64,000 bases of DNA, from positions 62,001 to 126,000 of the forward strand of contig NZ_JAKRRW010000004.1 in assembly GCF_026191635.1 (NCBI RefSeq), written 5' to 3'. Below are positions 25,635-34,612 of the stretch, piece by piece. Position numbers and translations under genes: made by a program. The stretch's first letter is position 1. Every line of letters starts with the position of its first letter. The DNA comes from Photobacterium obscurum (GTDB lineage Bacteria > Pseudomonadota > Gammaproteobacteria > Enterobacterales > Vibrionaceae). A model generated the notes under the pieces. It had not been told where the DNA came from, did no database searches, and worked only from the letters and a program-made list of their open reading frames with translations.

Positions 25635-26648
25635 CTATTTCGCCGCCAGCCAAGGCTCTGTCAGGCATACGGTTTCTTGGTCAAAATCAATGGTGATCTT
25701 GGTGCCGATCGGCATCGTCAGCATCGGATGGGTATGGCAGCTGTCAAAGCCATTGACGATTGGTACCTTGGTCTCGTTGAGTACCTCCTGCAACACATCA
25801 ATCGGTTTGCGAAGCGTACCGCTATCTTTGAACAACTCATGTTTGCCGAGGATTATTGCGGCGACACGGTCGAATACTCCGGCTAACTTCAGTTGGGCTG
25901 TCGTGCGTTCGACGGTGGCGATATCGTGAAGGCTGTCTTCCAGTAGCAGAATATCTCCCTGCTTTATCTCTGGCTGGTATGGCGTTCCCCAGATTGCCAT
26001 CATGGTATTTTGGTTTCCACCGATCAGCCGCCCTGAAACGGTGCCCGAACCGAGGAACTCGCAATTATTAGGATAGACCGGCTTGGCACTGTTCTGTTGG
26101 TTCCAGTCGATGAAAAAATCGGTCCAAAATTCGGGTTGGGTGTATTGATAGCGACTTTGTCCGGAGGCTCCGGTTATCGCAAGAAATGACTCGAATGTTT
26201 GGTCAACCAGCGGAGGAAACTCGCCAAACGAGGCCACCAGTGCCGGGCCATAAAAAGTCACTAGTCCAGTTTGTTGGTAGATGCCTAGCAGAAGTGCGGT
26301 TACATCAGAGTAGCCAATAATGAGCTTGGGATCTCTTTTCAATGCCTCGTAATCAATATATGGCAATAGGGAGTTGCTGTTCATCCCGCCAATCGTCGAC
26401 ATAATGCAGCGTACTTTCGGATCGCGAATTAGCGTATTGAGCTCTTCGACTCGTTCAGCAATGGAACCGGAACGATAGTGGTCACTTTTTCCGGTTAATG
26501 AGCCAGTGGCTAGCTTGAAACCTTTAGCTTGCAGGTAGGCTTTGGCTCTTTCGAAGCGCTGCGGGGCAAATACAGTTGCTGGGGCTGAAGGGGAGAAGAA
26601 ACCTATTGTGTCTCCGGGCTTGAGTGCCGGAGGGAGAAGTGTTTGCAT
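25635..26648 (-). CDS. S66 family peptidase (LdcA/MccF-type)
   Basis: A 337-residue S66 serine peptidase. The nucleophile is S114 in IIGYSDVT, with STIGGMNSNSLLPYID upstream; the Glu (LLLEDSLHD) and His (CHTHPMLTMPIGTK) of the family triad are recognisable. S66 includes LdcA, which trims the terminal D-Ala of murein tetrapeptide in the cytoplasm, and MccF, which inactivates microcin C-type compounds. Sequence reading alone does not separate them. It has no signal peptide. It is a lone gene between dsdC and the sarcosine oxidase operon. Confidence 0.8.
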   Translation of the reverse strand: MQTLLPPALKPGDTIGFFSPSAPATVFAPQRFERAKAYLQAKGFKLATGSLTGKSDHYRSGSIAERVEELNTLIRDPKVRCIMSTIGGMNSNSLLPYIDYEALKRDPKLIIGYSDVTALLLGIYQQTGLVTFYGPALVASFGEFPPLVDQTFESFLAITGASGQSRYQYTQPEFWTDFFIDWNQQNSAKPVYPNNCEFLGSGTVSGRLIGGNQNTMMAIWGTPYQPEIKQGDILLLEDSLHDIATVERTTAQLKLAGVFDRVAAIILGKHELFKDSGTLRKPIDVLQEVLNETKVPIVNGFDSCHTHPMLTMPIGTKITIDFDQETVCLTEPWLAAK

Positions 26649-26976
26649 GGGATCCCTTTAAACTAGCGATATAGATATATGTTGAAGTTTAGCCTTGCAT
26701 TCCGTGGCTATAGGTGAATTTTTTAACTTATTCTAATAGTCAAACATATCAGTTATTTAAATGATTTTATGTGAGTTTTATATCTATTCAATAGCTTTTT
26801 TTGTGTGACTTGCATGTTTGCTGCTTTCAAAAGTGCAAACCCGATAGGCTGTCGCAAATCAGCCTCTGTTCGCCGCAACCGGGCATTCTTTTCCCGTATT
26901 GGGCATTAGGCTTCATTAAAAGGGAGCGAGTCTGCGCTCTGGCATCCTAATGTTTTTGTCTGGGAAGGCGCTATCA
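26649..26976. other. Regulatory region upstream of the sarcosine oxidase operon
   Basis: 328 bases without a gene, divergent between the S66 peptidase and soxB. Near its right end is a direct repeat GGGCATT at 26881-26887 and 26901-26907, 20 bases apart, about two helical turns, the arrangement AraC-type regulators bind. A GbdR-type regulator is encoded at 44199-45281. No clear -10/-35 pair seen. Confidence 0.4.
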
Positions 26977-28239
26977 ATGAGTGAAAAGAAGAATCACTAT
27001 TCGGGCTTTGGTCTGTTCAAGCATGCATTGAGTTTTCATGAGCATTGGCAGCGGGTGTGGCGAAATCCACAACCTAAGCCATTTTATGACGTTGTGATTA
27101 TCGGCGGGGGCGGACATGGATTGGCCACGGCGTATTATCTGGCCAAAGTTCACGGTATCACCAATGTTGCTGTCGTGGAAAAGGGATATCTGGGCGGGGG
27201 TAATACCGCTCGTAATACCACGATTGTTCGATCCAACTATTTGTGGGATGAAGCTGCCCATCTCTACGAGCATTCACTGAAGCTGTGGGAGGGACTGTCA
27301 CAGGATCTCAACTACAACCTGATGTTCAGTCAGCGGGGCGTTTTGAATCTTGGCCATACCTTGCAGGATATGCGGGATATTGCACGCCGGGTAAATGCCA
27401 ACCGGCTAAATGGCATCGACGGGGAAGTGCTAGATACTGCTTCTGTTCAGGCTTTGGTGCCCATGCTGGATTGCTCTCCCAGTGCCCGTTATCCGGTGTT
27501 GGGCGCGAGTTGGCAGCCACGGGCAGGTACTGCACGGCATGATGCTGTTGCATGGGGATTTGCCCGCGCGGCTGACAAGCTGGGTGTGGATCTTATTCAG
27601 CAAAATGAAGTCACTGGGATTCGGGTGCGTGATGGCCGAGTGCAGGGTGTCGAGACCAAGAACGGCTTTATCGGTGCAGCCAAGGTGGGGTGCGTAGCCG
27701 CAGGCAATTCCGGCGAGATTGCCAAGATGGTCAACATGACCTTGCCAATCGAGTCACACCCGCTGCAGGCTATGGTATCTGAGTCTCTCAAGCCTTGTTT
27801 GGATACGGTGGTGATGTCCAACCATGTTCACGGCTATATCAGCCAGTCGGACAAAGGCGATATGGTGATTGGAGCCGGTATTGACAGCTATCTTGGATAT
27901 GGTCAGCGAGGCTCCTTTCCGGTTATCGAGCATACCATTGCCGCCATTATTGAAATGTTTCCCTTCCTCAGCCGGGTTCGGCTCAATCGCCACTGGGGCG
28001 GTATTGTCGATATTTGCCCGGATGCCTGCCCGATCATCAGCCCGACAGCCATTGACGGATTGTATTTTAATTGCGGTTGGGGAACGGGCGGTTTCAAGGC
28101 AACCCCGGGCTCCGGCCATGTTTTTGCCGATACCATCGCCAACGACAGGCCGCATCCGTTGGCGCAGCCTTTTAGTCTCGACCGTTTTGTCAGCGGCTAC
28201 CTGATCGATGAACACGGCGCAGCAGGTGTAGCGCATTAA
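26977..28239 (+). CDS. soxB: Heterotetrameric sarcosine oxidase, beta subunit
   Basis: A 420-residue flavoprotein. The Rossmann loop is [17 protein letters not shown] (about residues 39-55), with a [19 protein letters not shown] segment and [10 protein letters not shown] near residue 185, where the Corynebacterium homologue binds FMN covalently through His. SoxB oxidises sarcosine to glycine with THF as acceptor for the methylene carbon and O2 forming H2O2. Start ATG 26977 follows GGAAGG. It is the first gene of the operon, followed by soxD and the fused soxA-soxG. Confidence 0.92.
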   Translation: MSEKKNHYSGFGLFKHALSFHEHWQRVWRNPQPKPFYDVVIIGGGGHGLATAYYLAKVHGITNVAVVEKGYLGGGNTARNTTIVRSNYLWDEAAHLYEHSLKLWEGLSQDLNYNLMFSQRGVLNLGHTLQDMRDIARRVNANRLNGIDGEVLDTASVQALVPMLDCSPSARYPVLGASWQPRAGTARHDAVAWGFARAADKLGVDLIQQNEVTGIRVRDGRVQGVETKNGFIGAAKVGCVAAGNSGEIAKMVNMTLPIESHPLQAMVSESLKPCLDTVVMSNHVHGYISQSDKGDMVIGAGIDSYLGYGQRGSFPVIEHTIAAIIEMFPFLSRVRLNRHWGGIVDICPDACPIISPTAIDGLYFNCGWGTGGFKATPGSGHVFADTIANDRPHPLAQPFSLDRFVSGYLIDEHGAAGVAH

Positions 28240-28306
28240 GAGATATATCCAGCACCTTGATCCTTGAACCAGGGAGTCGTTTGGGTATATGCCCGAGGAG
28301 AGCCTT

Positions 28307-28603
28307 ATGTTGAATATCTACTGTCCTTATTGCGAAGAGTACCGTGAGGAAGAAGAGTTTACCTATGCCGGAGAAGCTCATATTGTGCGTCCCCCTGATC
28401 CGGATAGTGTCAGTGACGAAGAGTGGGGGCGATACCTGTTTCATCGCAACAACATCAAGGGTAATCACAGAGAGATGTGGTTTCATGCCACTGGCTGCCG
28501 GCTATTTTTCAACGTGATCCGCAATACGGTGAGCTATGACATTGAGCAGGTATACAAACTGACAGATACGCCACCCGAGATCAGGGAGGACGAGCGCAAA
28601 TGA
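28307..28603 (+). CDS. soxD: Sarcosine oxidase, delta subunit
   Basis: A 98-residue protein with the zinc-binding CPYCEEYREEEEF motif of SoxD and a second Cys/His end in HATGCRLFFNVIRNT. The subunit holds the tetramer together. GAGGAG lies just upstream of ATG 28307. Its stop (TGA, 28601-28603) overlaps the start codon of the next gene as ATGA, indicating translational coupling. Confidence 0.9.
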   Translation: MLNIYCPYCEEYREEEEFTYAGEAHIVRPPDPDSVSDEEWGRYLFHRNNIKGNHREMWFHATGCRLFFNVIRNTVSYDIEQVYKLTDTPPEIREDERK

Positions 28604-31600
28604 CCCAGCCCAATCGCTTGTTTGCCGGAGGGCGGATTGATCGTAGCAAATCGCTGACGCTCTCGTTTAATGGCAAAACTTATTCAGGCTATCAGGGAGA
28701 CACCTTGGCCTCAGCGCTGATAGCCAACGGCATTGATGTGATAGGACGAAGCTATAAGTACAGTCGTCCGCGCGGCATACTTGGTGCAGGTGCCGAAGAG
28801 CCTAATGCAATCCTTCAGGTCGGTAATTCGCCTGCCACGACGATTCCTAATTTGCGCGCGACACAAGTTGAGTTATATGACGGACTGGTCGCCACCAGTG
28901 TCAATGGCTGGCCGGATATCGAGCGGGATATGAAATCAGCCTTAGGTAAAGTCGGCGGTGGCTTGATGCCGGTCGGGTTTTATTACAAAACCTTTATGTA
29001 TCCCGAGTCGATGTGGATGACGTATGAAAAATATATCCGCAAGGCTGCCGGGCTGGGCAAGGTACCGCAGGCGCGGGATCCGGATCGTTACGACAAGATG
29101 CATCATCACTGCGATGTCATGATTGTCGGGGGCGGACCCGCTGGGCTGATGGCGGCAAGAAAGCTTGTCGGCAGTGGGCTCAGGGTATTGGTCGCCGATG
29201 AGCAACAGGAAATGGGCGGATGCCTGTTAGGCAGCAAGCAGTATATTGATGGGGCACCTGCTGAGATCTGGCTGTCGGAAACTCTGGGGCTGCTTGAGGG
29301 AGAGCCGGATATCACCTTGCTGCCACGCAGTACGGTATTTGGCTACTACGATCAGAACTTTCTTGGCATTGTCGAACGCCGAACTGACCATCTTGGCGAG
29401 TATCAGCCGGGGGCTCGTCAGCGTCTGCACCGGGTGCGAGCACGTGAAGTGCTGCTGGCAACCGGGGCTATCGAACGCCCGCTGGTGTTTGGCAACAATG
29501 ATGTGCCAGGCTGTATGCTAGCATCTGCAGTATCGACGTATATCAATCGTTATGGAGTGATCCCGGGGCAAAAACTGGTTGTGATGACAGCCAATGACTC
29601 AGGCTATCAGGCCGCGCTGGACTGGCACGCCGCCGGTCGTGAGGTGGTTGCGATTGTTGATACGCGCTCAAATAGCTCAGGAAAATACTCTGAACGGGCT
29701 AAAGCCGCCGGGATAGATATATTCCACGGGCATGCCGTTATCAATGTGCGTGGTCATAAGCGGGTAAGTGCGGTTGAAATTGCGAAGCTTAAACACAATC
29801 GCAACCAAGTCAGTCGAATTGATACCTGTCTGCTGAGTTGCGATACGGTAGCCAGTTCGGGCGGATGGAGCCCGAGTCTGCACCTGTCCTGCCATACTGG
29901 CAGTCGTCCGGTGTGGCGAGATGACATTGCCGGTTTTGTTCCGGGCAATCCCGATTTGCTCTATGCAGGCGGGATCCAGGGACGTTATCAGTTATCGGAA
30001 GTGCTCGACGATGGATGCAAAGCCGCGCAAGCCGTCGCCGACCGTCTGCAGGTTTCGCTCATGTCGACGCCAGACCAGCCAGAGCTGCCGGAAGTCTCAG
30101 ATCCCGACGAAACCGCGCCTATGGCTATTTACCATATTCCTCACCATTTTCCGACAAGTCGGGCACCCAAGCAGTTCGTCGATTTTCAAAATGATGTCAC
30201 AGCCGCCGGTATTGAGTTGGCTGTTCGGGAAGGCTTCGAGTCTATCGAACATGTTAAGCGCTATACCGCGCTGGGCTTTGGTACCGATCAGGGTAAAACG
30301 GGGAATATCAACGGAATGGCAATTGCCGCCAAGGCTTTGGGCCAGTCGATACCCGAAACTGGCACGACGATATTTCGCCCTATGTATACGCCGGTAACCT
30401 TCGGGACGCTGGCCGGACGGGATGCCGGGCACTTGTTCGATCCGGTGCGTTTTACTGCTATGCATCGCTGGCACCTGGAACATGGTGCCGAGTTTGAGAA
30501 TGTCGGGCAGTGGAAACGCCCTTGGTTCTACCGTCAGGGTAACGAGACACAGCAGGAGGCGCTGAACCGGGAGTGTCTGGCGACCCGTAACAGTGTCGGG
30601 ATCCTCGATGCGTCGACGTTGGGCAAAATTGATATTCAGGGGCCGGATGCCCGCGAATTTCTTAATCGGATCTATACCAATAGCTGGAGTCAACTAGCAC
30701 CGGGTTGCTGCCGCTATGGGGTGATGTGCAAAGAAGATGGGATGATTTTTGATGATGGTGTGACGTCCTGTATCGATGATAACCATTTTCTGATGACCAC
30801 CACGACAGGCGGGGCTGCTGGTGTATTGCGCTGGCTGGAACTCTGGCACCAGACTGAATGGCCGGAGCTGGACCTGTATATGACCAGCGTGACAGATCAC
30901 TGGGCCACCATAACGATAGGTGGGCCGAACAGTCGCTCTGTATTGCAGAAGCTGATGCCCGAAGCCGATCTCTCGGATGCTGCCTTTCCTTATATGACCT
31001 GGCAGTCGCATCAGATTGTTGGTATCGACGCGCGTATTTTCCGGATCAGTTTTACCGGTGAGCTGTCGTTTGAAGTCAATGTAAATGCCAATTATGGCCT
31101 GTATCTGTGGGAGCAGGTCATGGCTGCGGGGGAAGAGTTTGATATTACCCCCTATGGTACGGAAACCATGCATATCCTCCGTGCAGAAAAGGGCTTCATT
31201 ATTGCCGGTCAGGATACTGATGGCTCGGCCACGCCACAGGATATGAATATGGCGTGGATCTGCGGCAAGAAAAAAACATTCAGCTTTATTGGTCGTCGTT
31301 CATGGCAACGTGAAGATACCCGCCGCTCTGATCGTAAACAGTTGGTCGGGCTGAAATGCACGGATCCTGATGTTGTGATCCCCGAAGGTGCACAGGCAGT
31401 GAATGATCCCAGTGAGCCTTTGCCGATGACAATGGTTGGTCATGTTAGCTCAAGCTATTACAGCGCCGCGTTGGGGCATTCTATTGCGCTGGGCTTGATC
31501 AAGGGCGGATTGAGCCGAATGGGCGAATCGGTTTTCTTTCCTCTGGCTGACGGCCGGGTACTGCAAGCCGAAATTACCGATGGGGTGTTTTACGACCCTG

Positions 31601-32253
31601 GCGGTAAGCGTCAGTCGGTTATCTCTACGTCAGCAACACAACCTTATCACCTGCCCGAAAAGCCACGTTATGAGTCTGCTCTGCATCATGTAGAGAGGTA
31701 TTACACAAACACTGTTTCGCAGCCAAACGTAGTGTTGCATGAACGAAAAGGTCTGGCGCAGCATATTTTGCGGGGGGGAGGTTGCGAATTCGAAGAAGAG
31801 AGCAAGGCGTTCTATGACAACGTCGAAGCTGCTATCGGACTGCCTCTGCCGCGAAAGCCCTGCAGATCGATGGTTGGTGAAAACATGCAGATCTGGTGGT
31901 TATCGCCAAACGAGTGGCTGATAGTATCCCCGGAAGGTTTGCCTGTGGAGGCAAAACTAAGGCGTCAGTTATCTGGCCATTTCTCCGTTGTCGATGTCAG
32001 TGGCGGGCAGTGTGTCATTGAGCTTTCAGGGCAGCAGGCACAATCGGTACTGAGAAAGTCGACCTCTTATGATGTCGATGTTCGCTCACTGCCAGTTGGC
32101 AAATGTGTCGGTACCTTGCTTGCCAAAGCGCAGGTGGTGCTAAGACGCAGTGGTGACAATGAATTTGACGTAATTGTTCGGCGCAGCTTTGCCGATTATC
32201 TCTGGCTGTGGTTGCAGGATGCCAGCGAAGAGTATGGCCTGATTATCGAATAG
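28600..32253 (+). CDS. soxAG: Sarcosine oxidase alpha and gamma subunits fused in one chain
   Basis: A 1217-residue protein. Residues 1-1000 are a typical SoxA: N-terminal ferredoxin-like fold, a FAD/NAD loop VMIVGGGPAG (about 173-182), then a pyridine nucleotide oxidoreductase core and a GcvT-type THF-binding domain (about 600-1000). The usual SoxA end ADGRVLQAEITDGVFYDP is reached near residue 1000. A further 190 residues, from about 1027, match SoxG in size and character (PNVVLHERKGLAQHIL, SPNEWLIVSPEG, VVDVSGGQCVIEL). SoxG is usually a separate gene, absent here, so the fusion probably supplies it. Overlaps soxD by four bases. Confidence 0.9.
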   Translation: MTQPNRLFAGGRIDRSKSLTLSFNGKTYSGYQGDTLASALIANGIDVIGRSYKYSRPRGILGAGAEEPNAILQVGNSPATTIPNLRATQVELYDGLVATSVNGWPDIERDMKSALGKVGGGLMPVGFYYKTFMYPESMWMTYEKYIRKAAGLGKVPQARDPDRYDKMHHHCDVMIVGGGPAGLMAARKLVGSGLRVLVADEQQEMGGCLLGSKQYIDGAPAEIWLSETLGLLEGEPDITLLPRSTVFGYYDQNFLGIVERRTDHLGEYQPGARQRLHRVRAREVLLATGAIERPLVFGNNDVPGCMLASAVSTYINRYGVIPGQKLVVMTANDSGYQAALDWHAAGREVVAIVDTRSNSSGKYSERAKAAGIDIFHGHAVINVRGHKRVSAVEIAKLKHNRNQVSRIDTCLLSCDTVASSGGWSPSLHLSCHTGSRPVWRDDIAGFVPGNPDLLYAGGIQGRYQLSEVLDDGCKAAQAVADRLQVSLMSTPDQPELPEVSDPDETAPMAIYHIPHHFPTSRAPKQFVDFQNDVTAAGIELAVREGFESIEHVKRYTALGFGTDQGKTGNINGMAIAAKALGQSIPETGTTIFRPMYTPVTFGTLAGRDAGHLFDPVRFTAMHRWHLEHGAEFENVGQWKRPWFYRQGNETQQEALNRECLATRNSVGILDASTLGKIDIQGPDAREFLNRIYTNSWSQLAPGCCRYGVMCKEDGMIFDDGVTSCIDDNHFLMTTTTGGAAGVLRWLELWHQTEWPELDLYMTSVTDHWATITIGGPNSRSVLQKLMPEADLSDAAFPYMTWQSHQIVGIDARIFRISFTGELSFEVNVNANYGLYLWEQVMAAGEEFDITPYGTETMHILRAEKGFIIAGQDTDGSATPQDMNMAWICGKKKTFSFIGRRSWQREDTRRSDRKQLVGLKCTDPDVVIPEGAQAVNDPSEPLPMTMVGHVSSSYYSAALGHSIALGLIKGGLSRMGESVFFPLADGRVLQAEITDGVFYDPGGKRQSVISTSATQPYHLPEKPRYESALHHVERYYTNTVSQPNVVLHERKGLAQHILRGGGCEFEEESKAFYDNVEAAIGLPLPRKPCRSMVGENMQIWWLSPNEWLIVSPEGLPVEAKLRRQLSGHFSVVDVSGGQCVIELSGQQAQSVLRKSTSYDVDVRSLPVGKCVGTLLAKAQVVLRRSGDNEFDVIVRRSFADYLWLWLQDASEEYGLIIE

Positions 32254-32359
32254 CCCGCGACGTTTTTGGTTTCATCCATGTCGTAGATTGGAAATTCAAA
32301 TTTTCAATAACAGTCACATTTAAGGGGTATACCACCGCTAAGGGGACGAGGGCAAAGCC

Positions 32360-33697
32360 ATGACCAAGTATGATAATCGATTACTGCAAGCACGCGCCGG
32401 AGTAGCGCGTCATGAAACCAGCGTTGAACAGTCACATCGTCGCGTGCCGATCAATCTGCGTCAGTCGGGGCCGACGCCCGTAGAAATGCTGATATCGACC
32501 CGGGTAAGGAAGTCACCGTACTGGCACCTCTCGGTAGAAGCCGGATGCTGGCGGGCAACGGTTTATAACCGTATCTATCACCCTCGTGGTTATGTCCGCC
32601 CGGAAGACGGCGGTGCGATGGTGGAGTACGACTCACTGGTCAACGATGTCACGATGTGGAATGTCGCAGTAGAGCGCCAGATCCAAGTGAAGGGGCCGGA
32701 TGCCGAAGCCTTTGTCAATTATGTGATCACCCGTGACGCCTCCAAGATCAAACCAATGCATGGCAAATACGTGATCTTGTGTAATGACGAGGGAGGAATT
32801 CTTAATGATCCAGTGTTGCTCCGCCTCGCCGAGGACGAGTTCTGGTTTTCCATTTCCGATAGCGATCTCGAGTTGTGGTTGCGGGGGATCAATATCGCCA
32901 AGCAATATGATGTTTCCATTGCCGAGATCGACGTGGCGCCGGTTCAGATCCAGGGACCGAAGTCAGAAGCGTTGATGGTGGATTTGTTTGGCGACGATAT
33001 TAAAAATATTCCCTACTACGGTCTGATGGAAGCCGAAATTGCAGGGTGTGATGTGGTCATTTCGCAAACCGGTTTTACCGGCGAGAGGGGCTATGAGATC
33101 TACTGCCGCAATGTGACCGAGGATGCAGAGAAGCTGTGGTATACCGTACTGGAAGCCGGAAAAACTCATAAACTGCGGGTGATTGCGCCTGCCCACCATC
33201 GCCGTATTGCGGCCGGGATCCTCTCCTGGGGGCAGGATATAGATCAGGAAACCCTGCCGTTCCAGTGCAACCTTGCCTATCAGGTGCCACGAAACAAAGG
33301 CGCTGACTATGTCGGCAAAGTAGCCTTGGAAAGGGCGCGAGAGTTAATCGATGCCGGTAATCCGCCGTTTGATCTCGTTATGGTTGGGATCGTACTGGGC
33401 GGGGAGCCGATTACGGATTATGCCAATGACTTCTGGCTGGTACACGGGCCGGATGGTGGCGATGCTGTCGGGTACGTCTCTTCTCCCTGGTACTCGCCCG
33501 AGCTGCAGACCAATATTGCTTTGGCTCATGTTCCCTGGGCGCTGCGGGATATCGGCACCAAGCTGAGTGTGTCGCTGCCTTCCGAATATGGTGGCAATGT
33601 GGTTGATGCCGAGGTGGTAGAAGTGCCATTTCGTCCGTCGGTCAATCCCAACTCACGAGAAGTTGCTAAATCTCGCGGTAGCGATTTTGTTGATTAG
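32360..33697 (+). CDS. THF-dependent aminomethyltransferase/demethylase, DmdA-like
   Basis: A 445-residue GcvT-fold protein. It lines up with SAR11 DmdA over the N-terminal half: TRVRKSPYW, TVYNRIYHP, NVAVERQIQVKG, RDASK, NDPVLLRLAEDEFWFSISDSD and QGPKSEALMVDLFG. DmdA passes a methyl group from dimethylsulfoniopropionate (DMSP) to THF, giving methyl-THF. Glycine betaine is a structural analogue of DMSP, and this gene sits between sarcosine oxidase and MetF/Fhs genes, so I infer a betaine (or DMSP) demethylase. It is longer than DmdA (369 residues), with N-terminal extension of about 45 residues. The substrate is not proved by sequence; a dimethylglycine demethylase is another possibility. Confidence 0.7.
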   Translation: MTKYDNRLLQARAGVARHETSVEQSHRRVPINLRQSGPTPVEMLISTRVRKSPYWHLSVEAGCWRATVYNRIYHPRGYVRPEDGGAMVEYDSLVNDVTMWNVAVERQIQVKGPDAEAFVNYVITRDASKIKPMHGKYVILCNDEGGILNDPVLLRLAEDEFWFSISDSDLELWLRGINIAKQYDVSIAEIDVAPVQIQGPKSEALMVDLFGDDIKNIPYYGLMEAEIAGCDVVISQTGFTGERGYEIYCRNVTEDAEKLWYTVLEAGKTHKLRVIAPAHHRRIAAGILSWGQDIDQETLPFQCNLAYQVPRNKGADYVGKVALERARELIDAGNPPFDLVMVGIVLGGEPITDYANDFWLVHGPDGGDAVGYVSSPWYSPELQTNIALAHVPWALRDIGTKLSVSLPSEYGGNVVDAEVVEVPFRPSVNPNSREVAKSRGSDFVD

Positions 33698-33722
33698 CGG
33701 CTGGAATATGTTGGAGCACGGT

Positions 33723-34610
33723 ATGAAGTGTAATGCCTACAATAGCTTGGGAGAGGAAGGGTTCCGCGAACCTGATATTGAACCACGGTTACATCAGTTG
33801 CTGATGGAGGCGTCGTTGGAGGCGACGCCCAAGCAGGTGTTGAAGCTTCATACAGTGCCTGATTGGCTGCCAGCGGGTAGTTGGGTTTATGTCCCGTTTT
33901 TGCCAAAAGGCCGATTTGAAGAAACATTTGAAGCATGTGAGCGATTGCTGGTCTGGGGAATGTTGCCGGTTCCCCATATTCCGGCTCGCTCGGTACCGAG
34001 CGAGGCTTGCCTGCATCAGTGGCTTTCGTCCCTGACCCATATTGGCGTCTACAACATCTTGCTGATTGCTGGAGAGAAAACTCCACCGGCGGGGCCTTTT
34101 GCCAATACCCTGGCATTGTTGGCGTCAGGAGTGTTGTCAAAGCATCCATTACACGGTATTGGTGTCGCAGGTCACCCCGAGGGACACCCGTTCGCAGCAA
34201 ACCATGAACTTACTCGTGCGCTTGCCTTTAAGCGTGAATATGCCGAAAGGAATCAAATTAGAATGTGGGTGGTGACCCAGTTCTCTTTTGATGCTGAGAT
34301 CTTTATTCAGTGGCTGGAGTGCTATCAGGAGTTGCTTGGCTCCTTGCCAGTATATCTTGGTATGCCGGGCCCCACCCAGCTTAAGAACTTACTCTTCTAT
34401 GCCGCGCAATGCGGTGTGGTGGAGTCGGTTGCGGCGTTACGGCGTAACCTGAAAACCACCCAGTTGCTAAAACCTTGGACACCTGATTTGTTGGTACAGG
34501 AAGTGGCCCGTTATCAGACAATCAATCCCGACACACCTTTTCAAGGTATCCATTTGTATCCCTTCGGTGGATTGAAGCAGTCTGCCAAATGGTTGAGGGG
34601 GGCTCACTGA
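33723..34610 (+). CDS. MetF-like methylenetetrahydrofolate reductase
   Basis: A 295-residue TIM-barrel protein of the short MetF kind, with HIPARSV and the signature [12 protein letters not shown] that is typical of the family, and [13 protein letters not shown] near the end. In E. coli MetF reduces CH2-THF to CH3-THF; MetF-like enzymes in aromatic-demethylation clusters run the other way. Here it follows a DmdA-like methyltransferase by 25 bases, so oxidation of methyl-THF to methylene-THF is inferred. ATG 33723 has GGAG seven bases upstream; ATG 33708 is an alternative. It is at most a partial substitute for chromosomal MetF. Confidence 0.75.
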   Translation: MKCNAYNSLGEEGFREPDIEPRLHQLLMEASLEATPKQVLKLHTVPDWLPAGSWVYVPFLPKGRFEETFEACERLLVWGMLPVPHIPARSVPSEACLHQWLSSLTHIGVYNILLIAGEKTPPAGPFANTLALLASGVLSKHPLHGIGVAGHPEGHPFAANHELTRALAFKREYAERNQIRMWVVTQFSFDAEIFIQWLECYQELLGSLPVYLGMPGPTQLKNLLFYAAQCGVVESVAALRRNLKTTQLLKPWTPDLLVQEVARYQTINPDTPFQGIHLYPFGGLKQSAKWLRGAH

Positions 34611-34612
34611 CG

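Noticed and set aside
32360..33697. Calling the DmdA-like gene simply glycine cleavage T protein
   Set aside because: It lacks gcvH/gcvP neighbours, and its N-terminal half follows DmdA far more closely than GcvT.
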